The translations under genes and the position numbers were made by a program. 64,000 bases of DNA from an uncultured Poribacteria bacterium (lineage in GTDB: Bacteria; Poribacteria; WGA-4E; WGA-3G), in the NCBI GenBank assembly GCA_958295855.1, contig OY282383.1, positions 1,654,481 to 1,718,480 on the forward strand, in the 5' to 3' direction. Below, piece by piece: positions 17,201-24,319 of the stretch (position 1 is the stretch's first letter; the number at the start of each line of letters is the position of its first letter). The notes below the pieces were generated by a model. It made no database searches. It had not been told where the DNA came from and saw only the letters and a list, made by a program, of their open reading frames with translations.

Positions 17201-17412
17201 TGATTAGTTGGAAAGGGTGGGAGCTGCTGGCAGTCAATGAGCCGTTTTTCTGTGGGTTCATCCAGGTCGAGTTCTGTGGCGGCCCATGGGAAGGCGATGT
17301 CTTCGAGTTCAACGTCTTCGGGGATGGGCCATTGCAGTTTGTCGCGCAAAAAGTCTAAGAGGGTGTTAAAGTCATGGATGTTGTGAATGTCATCTGGTGT
17401 TATTTGGGGCAC
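14209..17412 (-). CDS. Eco57I-like class I DNA methylase / putative type IIG restriction-modification protein
   Basis: 1067 residues. The adenine-methylase core is clear: TGSYYTPRPVVSFM, SAM motif I ICDPACGSGAYLLG (about 467) and motif IV FDIVIGNPPYVRQE (about 638). The C-terminal third (GLYRGVTTGCNAAF..., GLDTTFFIPTGN..., LFDWYVRHKV) resembles a TaqI/Eco57I target-recognition domain. The N-terminal ~280 residues would hold the nuclease in a type IIG enzyme, but I see no clear PD-(D/E)xK motif; it may be a BREX/PglX-like or solo methylase. The start codon is GTG, with a poor Shine-Dalgarno. Residues ~275-298 are an in-frame insertion of a dispersed palindromic repeat. A truncated copy of the first 42 codons lies at 18439-18600. 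Confidence 0.85.
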   Translation of the reverse strand: MPQITPDDIHNIHDFNTLLDFLRDKLQWPIPEDVELEDIAFPWAATELDLDEPTEKRLIDCQQLPPFPTNQLAFEFSESTQPWGIFFVQFRSDSIYRTALRRVLRGLVERRDRDPSLPAWPHDQLLFICTTTDYQRFAFAHFAATTSWRRAVLTIFSWEQGDTHIRTLCEHNLPALAFPSAGFSDAAAWLKAWQKAFDVEAVTEKFFADYQRVFAQVENAIDSREHTSLCGKAQRRLYTQRLFNRLMFLRFIEKKGWLTYNGSRDYLRALFDATDDADGTQSISATLDADGTRSVPATVTESFLNDRLYWAFFYGLGTAAELPHDSPELAERRGDVPFLNGGLFEMQEHDGRNAVHIPNDTFAEILNLFERYNFTVTESTPLDIEVAVDPEMLGKVFEELVTGRHDTGSYYTPRPVVSFMCRESLKICLRNKTDETEETLQAFVDEGDATAIRNAEKVLQVLQTLRICDPACGSGAYLLGMMSELLRLRDALFKSNRIDARTTYHRKLDIIQNNLYGVDKDEFAVNIAMLRLWLSLAVDYEGDTPEPLPNLDYKVATGDSLTGPAPEQMSLERSLIQELQEHQAAYLVTHTDAEKQHLREAIAALKENLQGWQADADGFIWQVEFSEVFQAGGFDIVIGNPPYVRQELIRPIKPTLKRLFPEVFTGKTDLYVYFYKRGTELLQASGILTYISSNKFLRAGYGKKLRAFFTDKMCLHRLLDFGSVSVFGASVDTCILLAENSTPGEEAFFAATFRDEADIPRLSDVFQERAFSMHTHNLSPNGWALTLPKTLKLLEKLENIGTPLGNYVNGGLYRGVTTGCNAAFIIGESVRQRLIAEDARSEELIKPVLRGRNLKKWKTESTGYYLIFTRQGIDIEQYPAIKRYLSQYRMDLQPKKSRGQKRGRAMGSYKWYEIQANTAYYRDFDKPKIVYRRIAKSLDAGYDTTGTFGLDTTFFIPTGNLTLLAILNSRLFDWYVRHKVLPLNDPWAGGGLQFFAQYMEKIPIADMTSTQKAALSRLVKQIVEAPESDGVRAIEREIDVLVYELYGLTDAEIALIQQTYRDAGMAV
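16519..16590. repeat. Dispersed palindrome captured inside the methylase reading frame
   Basis: Two 36-bp units (16519 and 16555) carry the palindrome GGCACACTCCGTGTGCC, perfect in the first and degenerate in the second. The unit length is a multiple of three, so the frame stays open and encodes DADGTQSISATL and DADGTRSVPATV. The same palindrome makes the arrays at 10543-10717 and 57649-57765. Confidence 0.8.
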
Positions 17413-17486
17413 TGGGTTGTCTCACATTTCCTTTATGTATGGGCGGCCAGAGTCTGCTGATGAGGGGCTACTGTATCTTGGATATG

Positions 17487-18350
17487 TCACCTGCTTTCGT
17501 TTTGTGTGTTAGCGATTTGCGCGCGAAGCCGTGCTAACTCAGCTTCTAGCTCACGTCGGCGTTCTGCTTCTTCTGCTGCCCTCGCTTCCGCCGCCTCCCG
17601 CAGGTGTTGTTCTTGTCTCCGCAGGTGTTGTTCTTGTCTCCGCAGGTCTTGTTCTTGCAGTCGGAGGTCTTGTTCTTGTCTCCGAAGGTGTTCTTCTTCC
17701 ATAGATGTCGTTATCGGGGTGCCATCCGGCAGATACGGGCGTAAAAGCCTCACGTGGGTAGTCTCATCCTCCTCCCACCGCAACCACAGATTTAACGCTT
17801 CACTGAACAAGCCTCCCCGCGCATCCGGCACAATCTCAACGATGTCTCCCGAAGCATCCCGCCGCCACCCACAAAACTCCGCAGGTTTCGCCATTTCAGG
17901 TTGATGGATGAAGTATTCTTGAACACCCATATCAACCAGATACACGCGCACTTTTTCATGCCGGTCCTGATTCGCTGTCGAATCTGAAAGAAACTCAAAT
18001 ACAGCACCAGGCACCGCGCCTTCCGACCAGGTATAAAAACTACGACGCAGTGGGTATTTATCTACCCCAAACACAACGTAAACATCCGGTGCGACGAACT
18101 TTGTGATGTCTCCTTCGCGATAATAGATGAAGTTGTCAACGCCGATGTGGATGTGTTCATCGATCGCAAAATAGCGTGAGATCTGGTCGGAAAATATGTT
18201 TATCTGTAGCCCGTGAAATCCGGTTGCTGCCATAGGTTCATCGTCCTCAAACGGATAGCCTTCGATGTAAACAGTCGGTGTCCCATTCGCTTTTGGAAAG
18301 ACGGGGATATACTTTTTTTGTTTGAATGCAAAGTCGTTTAGGATATCCAT
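17487..18350 (-). CDS. Uma2 (DUF820) family protein with coiled-coil tail
   Basis: The Uma2 fold belongs to the PD-(D/E)xK nuclease superfamily. Here FVAPDVYVVFGV, GAVFEFLSDSTANQD and VYLVDMGVQEYFIH match the PDv...E-x(n)-S/T-x(5)-K core and the following Y-x-x-x-GV-x-EY helix. After residue ~215 the protein becomes a charged coiled coil built of near-identical LRRQEQD/LRRQEQH heptads, encoded by a short DNA repeat (17600-17700). ACGGAG precedes the ATG. Uma2 proteins are abundant and mostly of unknown role. It lies between the full methylase gene (75 bp downstream) and the truncated methylase copy upstream, all on the minus strand. Confidence 0.85.
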   Translation of the reverse strand: MDILNDFAFKQKKYIPVFPKANGTPTVYIEGYPFEDDEPMAATGFHGLQINIFSDQISRYFAIDEHIHIGVDNFIYYREGDITKFVAPDVYVVFGVDKYPLRRSFYTWSEGAVPGAVFEFLSDSTANQDRHEKVRVYLVDMGVQEYFIHQPEMAKPAEFCGWRRDASGDIVEIVPDARGGLFSEALNLWLRWEEDETTHVRLLRPYLPDGTPITTSMEEEHLRRQEQDLRLQEQDLRRQEQHLRRQEQHLREAAEARAAEEAERRRELEAELARLRAQIANTQNESR

Positions 18351-18438
18351 GATTTTCTCCGTTGCGTATCAAGGCGGGTTAAAGCATCCCTCAAACCGTT
18401 ATTTGAAGGTTTCTGAAAAAGTTAAGTTATTTTAAATT

Positions 18439-18600
18439 TTAACAGAGTACACATTTTTTGTCAAGCAGAAATCGGGGGAAGGCGATGTCTTCAAGTGCAA
18501 CGTCTTCAGTGATGGGCCATTGTAGTTTGTCGCGCAAAAAGTCTAAGAGGGTGTCAAAGTCATGGATGTTGTGCATGTCGTGGGGTGTTATTTGGGGCAT
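18439..18600 (-). pseudogene. Truncated duplicate of the methylase 5' end
   Basis: From the ATG at 18600, MPQITPHDMHNIHDFDTLLD and the following 22 codons match residues 1-42 of the 14209-17412 protein with about six substitutions. It then runs into unrelated sequence and stops after 53 codons. Unlike the full gene, this copy keeps ATG, a strong AAAGGAGG ribosome site and a promoter (18620-18649). It is a relic of gene duplication or of insertion of the Uma2 gene behind the original promoter. Confidence 0.8.
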
Positions 18601-18619
18601 TGGGTTTCCTCCTTTTTTT

Positions 18620-18649
18620 AGGATACATCTGAATCGAATAAGAGGTCAA
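18620..18649 (-). promoter_or_regulatory. Promoter of the truncated methylase copy
   Basis: On the minus strand, TTGACC, an 18-nt spacer and TATCCT, about 20 bp before the relic's ATG. The shared GAGAACTAAATAGCTCT element lies 18 bp further upstream (18668-18684). Confidence 0.45.
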
Positions 18650-18686
18650 CGTTTTTTTATTTGGTTTAGAGCTATTTAGTTCTCCC

Positions 18687-18737
18687 ATAGGGCGCTTTCG
18701 TTGTAGTCGCGATGTCTACATTTCGCCCTTATACGGC
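18687..18737. repeat. Nested inverted repeat
   Basis: GGGCG...TGTAG-(9 nt)-CTACA...CGCCC: two nested stems around TCGCGATGT. It lies between the divergent relic promoter and the thiO-like promoter. Confidence 0.45.
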
Positions 18738-18793
18738 TAGAGACTCCCCCGCGGCAGCCCGCTCGTTCTGGCCATCGAGCTATCTCCTGCAAA

Positions 18794-18822
18794 TTGACAA
18801 ACGACATACTTCATGTTAAACT
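18794..18822 (+). promoter_or_regulatory. Promoter for the glycine oxidase-like gene
   Basis: TTGACA (6/6), 17-nt spacer, TAAACT (4/6). The in-frame ATG at 18813 lies inside this spacer and so cannot be the translation start. Confidence 0.6.
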
Positions 18823-18866
18823 ATCTTTCGGGAGAAAGTCAAGTTTTTAAATGTGGAGGGGAAATC

Positions 18867-19973
18867 TTGCGTGAGAATCAGGTAGATGTTGTGATTATCG
18901 GTGGCGGCGTTATCGGGTGCGCGATTGCGTACAACCTCGCCAAGCAACAGGTAAACTCGCTTGTTATTGACAAAGCGACGCGGGTTGGCACAGAGGCATC
19001 ATGGGCAGGTGCCGGGATTTTGACATCCCATGCCTCAACACACGAACCGTATCCGGAATTGTGCCGTGCAAGCCTCGCTCTCTATCCATCGCTGGCGGTT
19101 GAACTCAGAGCTGAGACGCAGATAGATATTGAATTGATTCAATCTGGCACGTTGTCGGTGTTCTTCAACCCTGCTGAGGCGGCTGGATTAATCGGTTTAG
19201 CCGACCGGCGGGTGAAGCGTGGATTTGCAGCAGAGGTTTTGACAGCAGAAGAGGCATGGAGGCTGGAACCTGCCCTATCGAAAACGATTGCTGGCGCAGT
19301 GCTATTTCCTGAAGATGCACAAGTGCGCAACCCGAAATTGGTTACCGCGCTTGCAAAGGGGGCCGCACAACTCGGCACGACATTCAAACTCGGCAATCCT
19401 GTTACCGGATTTATTCGGGAAAATGGGAAAGTCGTTGGCACCGTAGTTAACGGCGAAACCGTATACGCAGATACGTTTGTGATTGCTGCCGGGTGCTGGG
19501 CGGGCAACCTTATCGCCATGCTTGATTTTCCCATGCCGATTGTGCCAGCGAAGGGACAGATAGTACTCATTGAAACCATGCCGCCGCTCTTCCAACATAC
19601 TATTGATGGACTCGGCATCTATGTCGTGCCGCGCGCAGATGGAAAACTCTTGCTCGGTGCAACGGTGGAGTTTGTCGGCTATGATAAAACCGCGACGCTG
19701 GACGGGGTTAAGCAGATGATTGACGCAGGAATTAGCATCGCGCCTGCCCTCGCGCAAAGCACATTTGTGCAAACGTGGGCAGGTTTGCGGCCTTATGCTA
19801 AAAAGGGACCGGTACTTGGATATCTACCCGGCTATGACAATGTGGTATTGGCATCCGGCCACTTCAAAAACGGTATTCTCCTCGCACCGATTACAGGGCA
19901 ACTCATTGCTGAACTGCTGACCACGGGAGAGCCCTCTCTGGCACTTGAGCCATTTCAGCCAAGTGTGGCGTGA
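18867..19973 (+). CDS. thiO: FAD-dependent glycine oxidase / D-amino acid oxidase-like (ThiO family)
   Basis: The N-terminal dinucleotide-binding motif is VDVVIIGGGVIGCAIAYNLA, followed by ASWAGAGIL and a C-terminal TWAGLRPYAKKGPVLGYL...GHFKNGILLAP. Together these are diagnostic of the DAO/ThiO family, which oxidises glycine to iminoacetate for thiazole synthesis. No other thi gene is adjacent, so a different amine substrate is possible. I choose the TTG at 18867 (368 aa): it follows GGAGGGG at 6 nt, while the ATG at 18813 lies within the promoter. Confidence 0.85.
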   Translation: MRENQVDVVIIGGGVIGCAIAYNLAKQQVNSLVIDKATRVGTEASWAGAGILTSHASTHEPYPELCRASLALYPSLAVELRAETQIDIELIQSGTLSVFFNPAEAAGLIGLADRRVKRGFAAEVLTAEEAWRLEPALSKTIAGAVLFPEDAQVRNPKLVTALAKGAAQLGTTFKLGNPVTGFIRENGKVVGTVVNGETVYADTFVIAAGCWAGNLIAMLDFPMPIVPAKGQIVLIETMPPLFQHTIDGLGIYVVPRADGKLLLGATVEFVGYDKTATLDGVKQMIDAGISIAPALAQSTFVQTWAGLRPYAKKGPVLGYLPGYDNVVLASGHFKNGILLAPITGQLIAELLTTGEPSLALEPFQPSVA

Positions 19974-20069
19974 GGCGCGCTTAGCGAAATCAGAATTGAC
20001 AGAATTAGGAAATTCCGCGCGGTGACAAAAAACAATTTATTTTACGATTTTTTGAATTTTAAGTGAATT

Positions 20070-20098
20070 TTTTCAAAGCCTTGGGGTTAAATTATAAA
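20070..20098 (+). promoter_or_regulatory. Possible promoter for the sigma-factor transcript
   Basis: TTTTCA, 17-nt spacer, TATAAA, in an AT-rich stretch about 80 bp before the small ORF at 20179. Weak match. Confidence 0.3.
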
Positions 20099-20178
20099 GG
20101 TTATTTTTTATTTTAGAAAAAAGGTATCAGAAGACTCAGTCACTATCTGGCGATAAATTTTAGAAAGGAGATTTTACG

Positions 20179-20433
20179 ATGCGTCAGTACATTCTGTTTT
20201 TAACGGAGGCAACGCCTCACGCTTGCGATAATGTAAAAGAAGGAAAGGGAAGAAGGCACCGAGTGGGAAAGGGCTGCTACGATTGTCGCGCCCTAAAGGC
20301 ACAGGCTTTTGAAACCGCCGAAGTGCTACCTTTTTGGATGCAGCCCCGATTGCGAAGAAAGCACAGACCGAGGAGCGAACAAGCATGCACCCTCCACTAT
20401 AGGAAGGAAGGGGGTTGGCTAGCCTTCGCTTGA
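20179..20433 (+). CDS. Small ORF upstream of the sigma factor (possible leader)
   Basis: An 84-codon ORF with a good Shine-Dalgarno (AAAGGAG 9 nt before ATG) that ends 25 bp before the sigma-factor start. The product is basic, rich in Cys, Arg and Lys (MRQYILFLTEATPH... then many charged residues), and not recognisable. It may be a genuine small protein, a translated leader that controls the sigma gene, or a chance ORF. The strong ribosome site is the main argument for translation. Confidence 0.4.
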   Translation: MRQYILFLTEATPHACDNVKEGKGRRHRVGKGCYDCRALKAQAFETAEVLPFWMQPRLRRKHRPRSEQACTLHYRKEGGWLAFA

Positions 20434-20458
20434 ACGTTCCTCTTTTGAGGAGACACGG

Positions 20459-21049
20459 ATGACACAAACTGACGAACAGTTGATGCTTTCTGTCAAAGAA
20501 GGAGACAGAGACGCATTCCAAATTTTAACCGAGCGTCACTATTCAAACACTTTAAACTTTATCTATCGATTTGTTAAAAACCGTCCGCTTGCCGAAGACC
20601 TTTGCCAAGAGACGTTTTTGCGACTCTGGCGTTGCGTGCCAACGTACCGCCCGATTGCTAAATTCAGAACGTTTCTCTATCACATTGCCAAGAATGTCTG
20701 CTTGAAACATTTGGCGAAAGAACAGCGGACACCGCACATTGAATCCTTGGATACACCTGCCAGCGAGGACGATGAAAACTGTCGCCCCATCGCCGTGGCA
20801 ATTGCAGATACACACTATTCGCCAGAGGCTGTCCTTATTGCCCAGGAAACCCACGAGGCGATTCAATCTGCAATCAATAAACTGTCAAAAGAACACCAAT
20901 TGGTGTTTCAGTTAACAGAACTTCAGGGGTTGTCTTACCAAGAAGTCGCAGATATCGTCCAATGTCCGATTGGCACAGTTGCCTCACGCAAAAACGCTGC
21001 GATTCGACAACTCCGGAAATTTTTGGCACCCTACAAGATGAACTCATAA
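20459..21049 (+). CDS. RNA polymerase sigma factor, sigma-70/ECF family
   Basis: 196 residues with region 2 (about 20-88; AEDLCQETFLRLWR is the 2.2 core-binding helix, then FLYHIAKNVCLKHL) and region 4 (about 138-188; LSYQEVADIVQCPIGTVASR is the helix-turn-helix). An acidic linker (DTPASEDDENCRP) separates them. The ribosome site is TGAGGAG. No anti-sigma (zinc-finger or membrane) gene follows; the next gene is a one-helix miniprotein after a terminator. The regulated genes are unknown. Confidence 0.9.
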   Translation: MTQTDEQLMLSVKEGDRDAFQILTERHYSNTLNFIYRFVKNRPLAEDLCQETFLRLWRCVPTYRPIAKFRTFLYHIAKNVCLKHLAKEQRTPHIESLDTPASEDDENCRPIAVAIADTHYSPEAVLIAQETHEAIQSAINKLSKEHQLVFQLTELQGLSYQEVADIVQCPIGTVASRKNAAIRQLRKFLAPYKMNS

Positions 21050-21160
21050 TGGCTAATACCACATTAATCTAAGCTATAAGGGTAGTTCTCTGTATCTGCC
21101 CATCTTTCCAATTGGTTAATTTGGTATAATCCCTTAAACTTCGGATATACGCGCTTTTTT

Positions 21161-21198
21161 GCACTCTGGCGCACATCTGGACGCCAGAGTGCTTTTTT
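21161..21198 (+). terminator. Intrinsic terminator
   Basis: GCACTCTGGCG and CGCCAGAGTGC form an 11-bp perfect stem around a ~10-nt loop, followed by TTTTTT. It ends the sigma-factor transcript about 110 bp after its stop. Confidence 0.9.
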
Positions 21199-21263
21199 CG
21201 GTTGAATTTCTTAACAAAATAGGATATGCTATTCTCACCAATCTCACCAAGGAGGGTAAACAA

Positions 21264-21437
21264 ATGGACGGTCTCGCTATTCTCACGATACTGCTCGGTT
21301 TTTTCACCGCGGTCTTTTGGATGGTTGTTGGCTGGCGCGCAATGCGAGCCCACGAAAGAATTGCAGATTCTATCGAAAAAATTGCACATGCTAGCGACTC
21401 ACTGTCACAACAACGTTCTGGCAACCAAATTAACTGA
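21264..21437 (+). CDS. 57-aa single-helix membrane miniprotein
   Basis: AAGGAGGGTAAACAA places a near-perfect ribosome site before the ATG at 21264. The peptide begins MDGLAILTILLGFFTAVFWM, one transmembrane helix, then VVGWRAMRAHERIADSIEKI, an amphipathic charged helix that ends in a polar tail. It could be a small regulator or a membrane anchor. An ORF opened further upstream (21159) would read through the terminator hairpin and is unlikely. It precedes a Uma2 gene by 33 bp. Not a recognised family. Confidence 0.65.
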   Translation: MDGLAILTILLGFFTAVFWMVVGWRAMRAHERIADSIEKIAHASDSLSQQRSGNQIN

Positions 21438-21470
21438 ATCAGGTAGGTTATCTTGTAGGAGGAATAAAAA

Positions 21471-22037
21471 ATGAATTTGCATGAAGTTTCCGAAGTCGCC
21501 CAAGAAATGCACCTACCAGAACAGATGCCGATGACAATGGATGAGTTTTTGGCGAACGATATAGAAGGGTATGAATACGTTAAAGGAGAATTAGTGCCGA
21601 TGGCATCTCCATCCTTGGAACACGCTGAGATTAGTGCGAAAATCACGCACTATCTGTTTACATACCTCAGTCAGAATGAGTTAGGCAAAGTGTATGTAGC
21701 GGCAGGATTTCGGGTAGGCGAACGAGGAATGAAACCGGATGTCGCGTTTCTTTCCACAGCACGTCTGCCTGAAGACAAAAGCAAAGGTTCCCCGATTCCC
21801 CCTGATCTTGCCGTTGAGGTAATCTCGCCAACAGATGTTCAGTGGAACGTTGCCGAAAAGGTACAAGCCTATCTGGATGCAGGCACCCAGATGGTATGGG
21901 TTGTTGAATCTGTCATGAAAACAGTCACGGTGTATCGTTCAGAAACAGACATTGAGGTGTTTACGTACGACGACACACTCACCGGTGGGGATGTGGTGCC
22001 GGGGTTTTCCTGCCGGGTTGCACAACTTTTTGAATAG
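21471..22037 (+). CDS. Uma2 (DUF820) family protein
   Basis: 188 residues, the usual length for the compact form. MTMDEFLANDIEGYEYVKGE is the typical N-terminus; KPDVAFLS, PDLAVEVISPTD and KVQAYLDAGTQMVWVV supply the PD...E-x-x-S...K nuclease-like core; VPGFSCRVAQLF ends it as usual. The ribosome site is TAGGAGGA. It is only distantly similar to the larger Uma2 at 17487-18350. Role unknown; family members are often linked to mobile or repetitive regions. It is followed by a Gfo/Idh gene after 54 bp. Confidence 0.9.
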   Translation: MNLHEVSEVAQEMHLPEQMPMTMDEFLANDIEGYEYVKGELVPMASPSLEHAEISAKITHYLFTYLSQNELGKVYVAAGFRVGERGMKPDVAFLSTARLPEDKSKGSPIPPDLAVEVISPTDVQWNVAEKVQAYLDAGTQMVWVVESVMKTVTVYRSETDIEVFTYDDTLTGGDVVPGFSCRVAQLFE

Positions 22038-22091
22038 GAATTTCCCGTCAATCGGGCTTACAAAGCCCTCTCACGAATTGGAGGATACATC

Positions 22092-23111
22092 ATGGACAAA
22101 ATCCGAATTGCTTTTATCGGTTGCGGTGGCATGTCGTCTCAGTTGCAACAGTGCATACCGAGGGTGCCAGAGTTTGAATTTGTTGCTACCTGCGATCTCG
22201 TTGAAGAAAAGGCACAGTCAAATGCCCGAAGATTCGGCGCACTCCGCCACTACACCGATTACGACCGGATGCTGAAAACCGAAGAACTCGATGCCGTGGC
22301 TGTTGTGGGCAGACCGGAGGATAAGCTGCATAGAGACATCGGTATTGAATGCCTCCAACGGGGCTATCATATCTATACAGAGAAGCCGCCTGCTACCACC
22401 GCTGAAGGCGCGAAGATGCTAGTTGATGCCTCGGTTGAGAGCGGCAAAACAGGCATGGTAGGTACAATGTGGCGACACGCACCCGCGCATCAGATTGCCA
22501 AGCAGTTGATGGACGAAGCGGAGTTCGGTGCGGCATGCCAATATCATACCCGATACCTCGCTCCGGGCCCACGCCTACAGGAGGCAGGCTCTCCCTTCGC
22601 GTGGCCCTTCATGCTCGATCAGACCATCCATCCGACCGATTGCATGCGTTTCTTTATGGGACAGGTCAGCGAAGTCTTCGCCATGGGCACGGTTGATGCC
22701 GAATCTCACACCGTATCAATGTCCGTGAACCTACGTTACGCAAGCGGAGGCATCGGCACGATGACGCTAGGCACCGGGCCGATTCTGGAAGCGATGGTTT
22801 TCGTCAAAGGCACAAACAATCAGGCAATTCAGGTGTTGGAGACCCGCAAGTTGCGCCGTTACCGTGTCCCGACGTGGCTTGGCACCGGCGGTGGCTACGC
22901 GGATACACCTACCGAAGAATGGGATCTTAACACTGCATTGCGTAGTATCGGCCGCCCCGGCTATCTCGAAGAAATGCAACATTGGGCAAAGTCGCTGCAA
23001 GCGGGGATGCAGCCTCACTCAAGTCTTGAAGATGCCTATCAGAACATGCGCGTTTTGGAGGCGATTAGCCGTAGCATTGAAACCGGAGAAGTCGTTAAAA
23101 TATCAATTTAG
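22092..23111 (+). CDS. Gfo/Idh/MocA family oxidoreductase
   Basis: 339 residues. The N-terminal Rossmann motif is IRIAFIGCGGMSSQLQQC. HIYTEKPPATTAEGA holds the E-K-P catalytic-domain motif, and LDQTIHPTDCMRFFMG is the substrate-domain signature. It is distinct from the copy at 9468-10520. The ribosome site GGAGG is present. The DUF433 gene begins 11 bp after its stop and may be co-transcribed. Substrate unknown. Confidence 0.88.
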   Translation: MDKIRIAFIGCGGMSSQLQQCIPRVPEFEFVATCDLVEEKAQSNARRFGALRHYTDYDRMLKTEELDAVAVVGRPEDKLHRDIGIECLQRGYHIYTEKPPATTAEGAKMLVDASVESGKTGMVGTMWRHAPAHQIAKQLMDEAEFGAACQYHTRYLAPGPRLQEAGSPFAWPFMLDQTIHPTDCMRFFMGQVSEVFAMGTVDAESHTVSMSVNLRYASGGIGTMTLGTGPILEAMVFVKGTNNQAIQVLETRKLRRYRVPTWLGTGGGYADTPTEEWDLNTALRSIGRPGYLEEMQHWAKSLQAGMQPHSSLEDAYQNMRVLEAISRSIETGEVVKISI

Positions 23112-23122
23112 CGGAGATAGAA

Positions 23123-23359
23123 ATGGCAATACTAGATCGCATCCAAATTAACCCCAAGATTTGTCTCGGGCAACCCGTAGTTCGAGGAACTCGAATCACA
23201 GTCAGCGTGATTCTCAAATTGTTAGCGAGTAGTCGCTCTATCGAGGATATTACTGAACTTTATCCAGAATTGGAAGCTGCTGATATTCAGGATGCAATGA
23301 AATACGCGGCTTGGGTGGTTTCAGATTATGAACCTTTCGCCGAGGATAGTTGTTGCTGA
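23123..23359 (+). CDS. DUF433 domain protein (antitoxin-like), apparently orphan
   Basis: The complete 78-residue sequence shows the DUF433 signature: RIQINPKICLGQPVVRGTRI, then TVSVILKLLASSRSIEDI, YPELEAADIQDAMKYA. This winged-helix-like family is usually the antitoxin partner of a PIN-like DUF5615 toxin encoded directly downstream. Here the next gene encodes a zinc-ribbon protein and no DUF5615 start is visible in the 60-bp gap. It is therefore either an orphan antitoxin or a plain DNA-binding regulator. Confidence 0.88.
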   Translation: MAILDRIQINPKICLGQPVVRGTRITVSVILKLLASSRSIEDITELYPELEAADIQDAMKYAAWVVSDYEPFAEDSCC

Positions 23360-23419
23360 TCGGAGGGTGCGTATCCGTTACTTACCCATCGTGTAAGTCG
23401 ACATTCAAAGGAAACCACT

Positions 23420-24319
23420 ATGGACTGGGCACCCCGTGTAAAACCCATCAAAATCCGGCGGCTTTACCGGTATGCTAGACTCGGCATCTATGATAATACG
23501 TTGCTACACGATGTCGGTTGGGGACTTTATGCGCGTTGTACAGACATTGCTACAGTCGCCGATGTTTTCCGACAAGGACGTGTGCCTTGCCCGAAGTGCA
23601 ACACAAAGGTGACACGCAGGATTGACGCACTATTTAGCTCCGGCGAAGGTGGGACGCACGAAAATTGGTTTCATTGCCCGCACTGTGCTGGCCGGCTCCT
23701 CTGGCGCGACTGCCGTCTGGCTCTCCGTAACACGCCGCGATGCTTTGATTGTCATGCTGTCTTGCAGAAAACAGACAAATTGCTGCAGTGTACCTGTGGT
23801 AAAACCTGGTCCCAGGAAGCCTACAATCAGTCGGTGAGAACCCGCGTACGTCTACCGTGTCCGCGCTGTTTTAACCTCGTCCGCAGACCGGCTGCCCCTC
23901 CAAGGGATCGAACGGCTAGAGAGCGGCACCCCAGCCCTGAACTGCACTGTCCCAAGTGTCAAGAAATCGCGACCCATGTACACGGCAATATCGAGTGTAC
24001 GGTCTGTGGCTATAAACGCCGGTGGCGAGATTACCGAAAACACCTGAAAAAGAAGGACGAGAAACTTGAATGTCCGGCCTGTGGACATACCTTTAGATGG
24101 CAGGCGTGGCGTAAAAGTGCCCGTTCGCTGAGAACTGGCAACCCGAGGCCAGCGCGTGAATTCGTTGAAAAGTGGCTCAGATGCCGCACTCCGCAGGAAC
24201 GTATGATACAAATTGACACCCTACTTCAAACCTTACACGGTAGAGGTCCCTTGGCACCTCTATTTATTGATAGTGGTGAACACAACATCCGCCAGATGCT
24301 TGATGATTTGGCATCATAG
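23420..24319 (+). CDS. Multi-zinc-ribbon protein of unknown function
   Basis: 299 residues with at least four CxxC-based ribbons: CPKCNTK...CPHCAGRLLW, CFDCHAV...CTCGKTW, CPRC...CPKC, CTVCGYKRRW...CPACGHTFRW. The second half of several ribbons ends in the same W-[RQ]-x-[YWC]-R-like extension (LLWRDCR, RRWRDYR, FRWQAWR), so the domains look internally duplicated. It is strongly basic between ribbons, which suggests nucleic-acid binding. The C-terminus (ERMIQIDTLLQTLHGRGPLA) is helical. I do not recognise a named family. Confidence 0.75.
   Translation: MDWAPRVKPIKIRRLYRYARLGIYDNTLLHDVGWGLYARCTDIATVADVFRQGRVPCPKCNTKVTRRIDALFSSGEGGTHENWFHCPHCAGRLLWRDCRLALRNTPRCFDCHAVLQKTDKLLQCTCGKTWSQEAYNQSVRTRVRLPCPRCFNLVRRPAAPPRDRTARERHPSPELHCPKCQEIATHVHGNIECTVCGYKRRWRDYRKHLKKKDEKLECPACGHTFRWQAWRKSARSLRTGNPRPAREFVEKWLRCRTPQERMIQIDTLLQTLHGRGPLAPLFIDSGEHNIRQMLDDLAS

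Noticed and set aside
18687-18790. Possible tRNA or small RNA in the spacer before thiO
   Set aside because: Nested stems are present but no tRNA T-loop or acceptor pairing could be found; it fits the dispersed repeats better.
20174-20521. 115-aa minus-strand ORF overlapping the sigma-factor start
   Set aside because: It is antisense to a well-supported sigma gene and its leader, with no domain.
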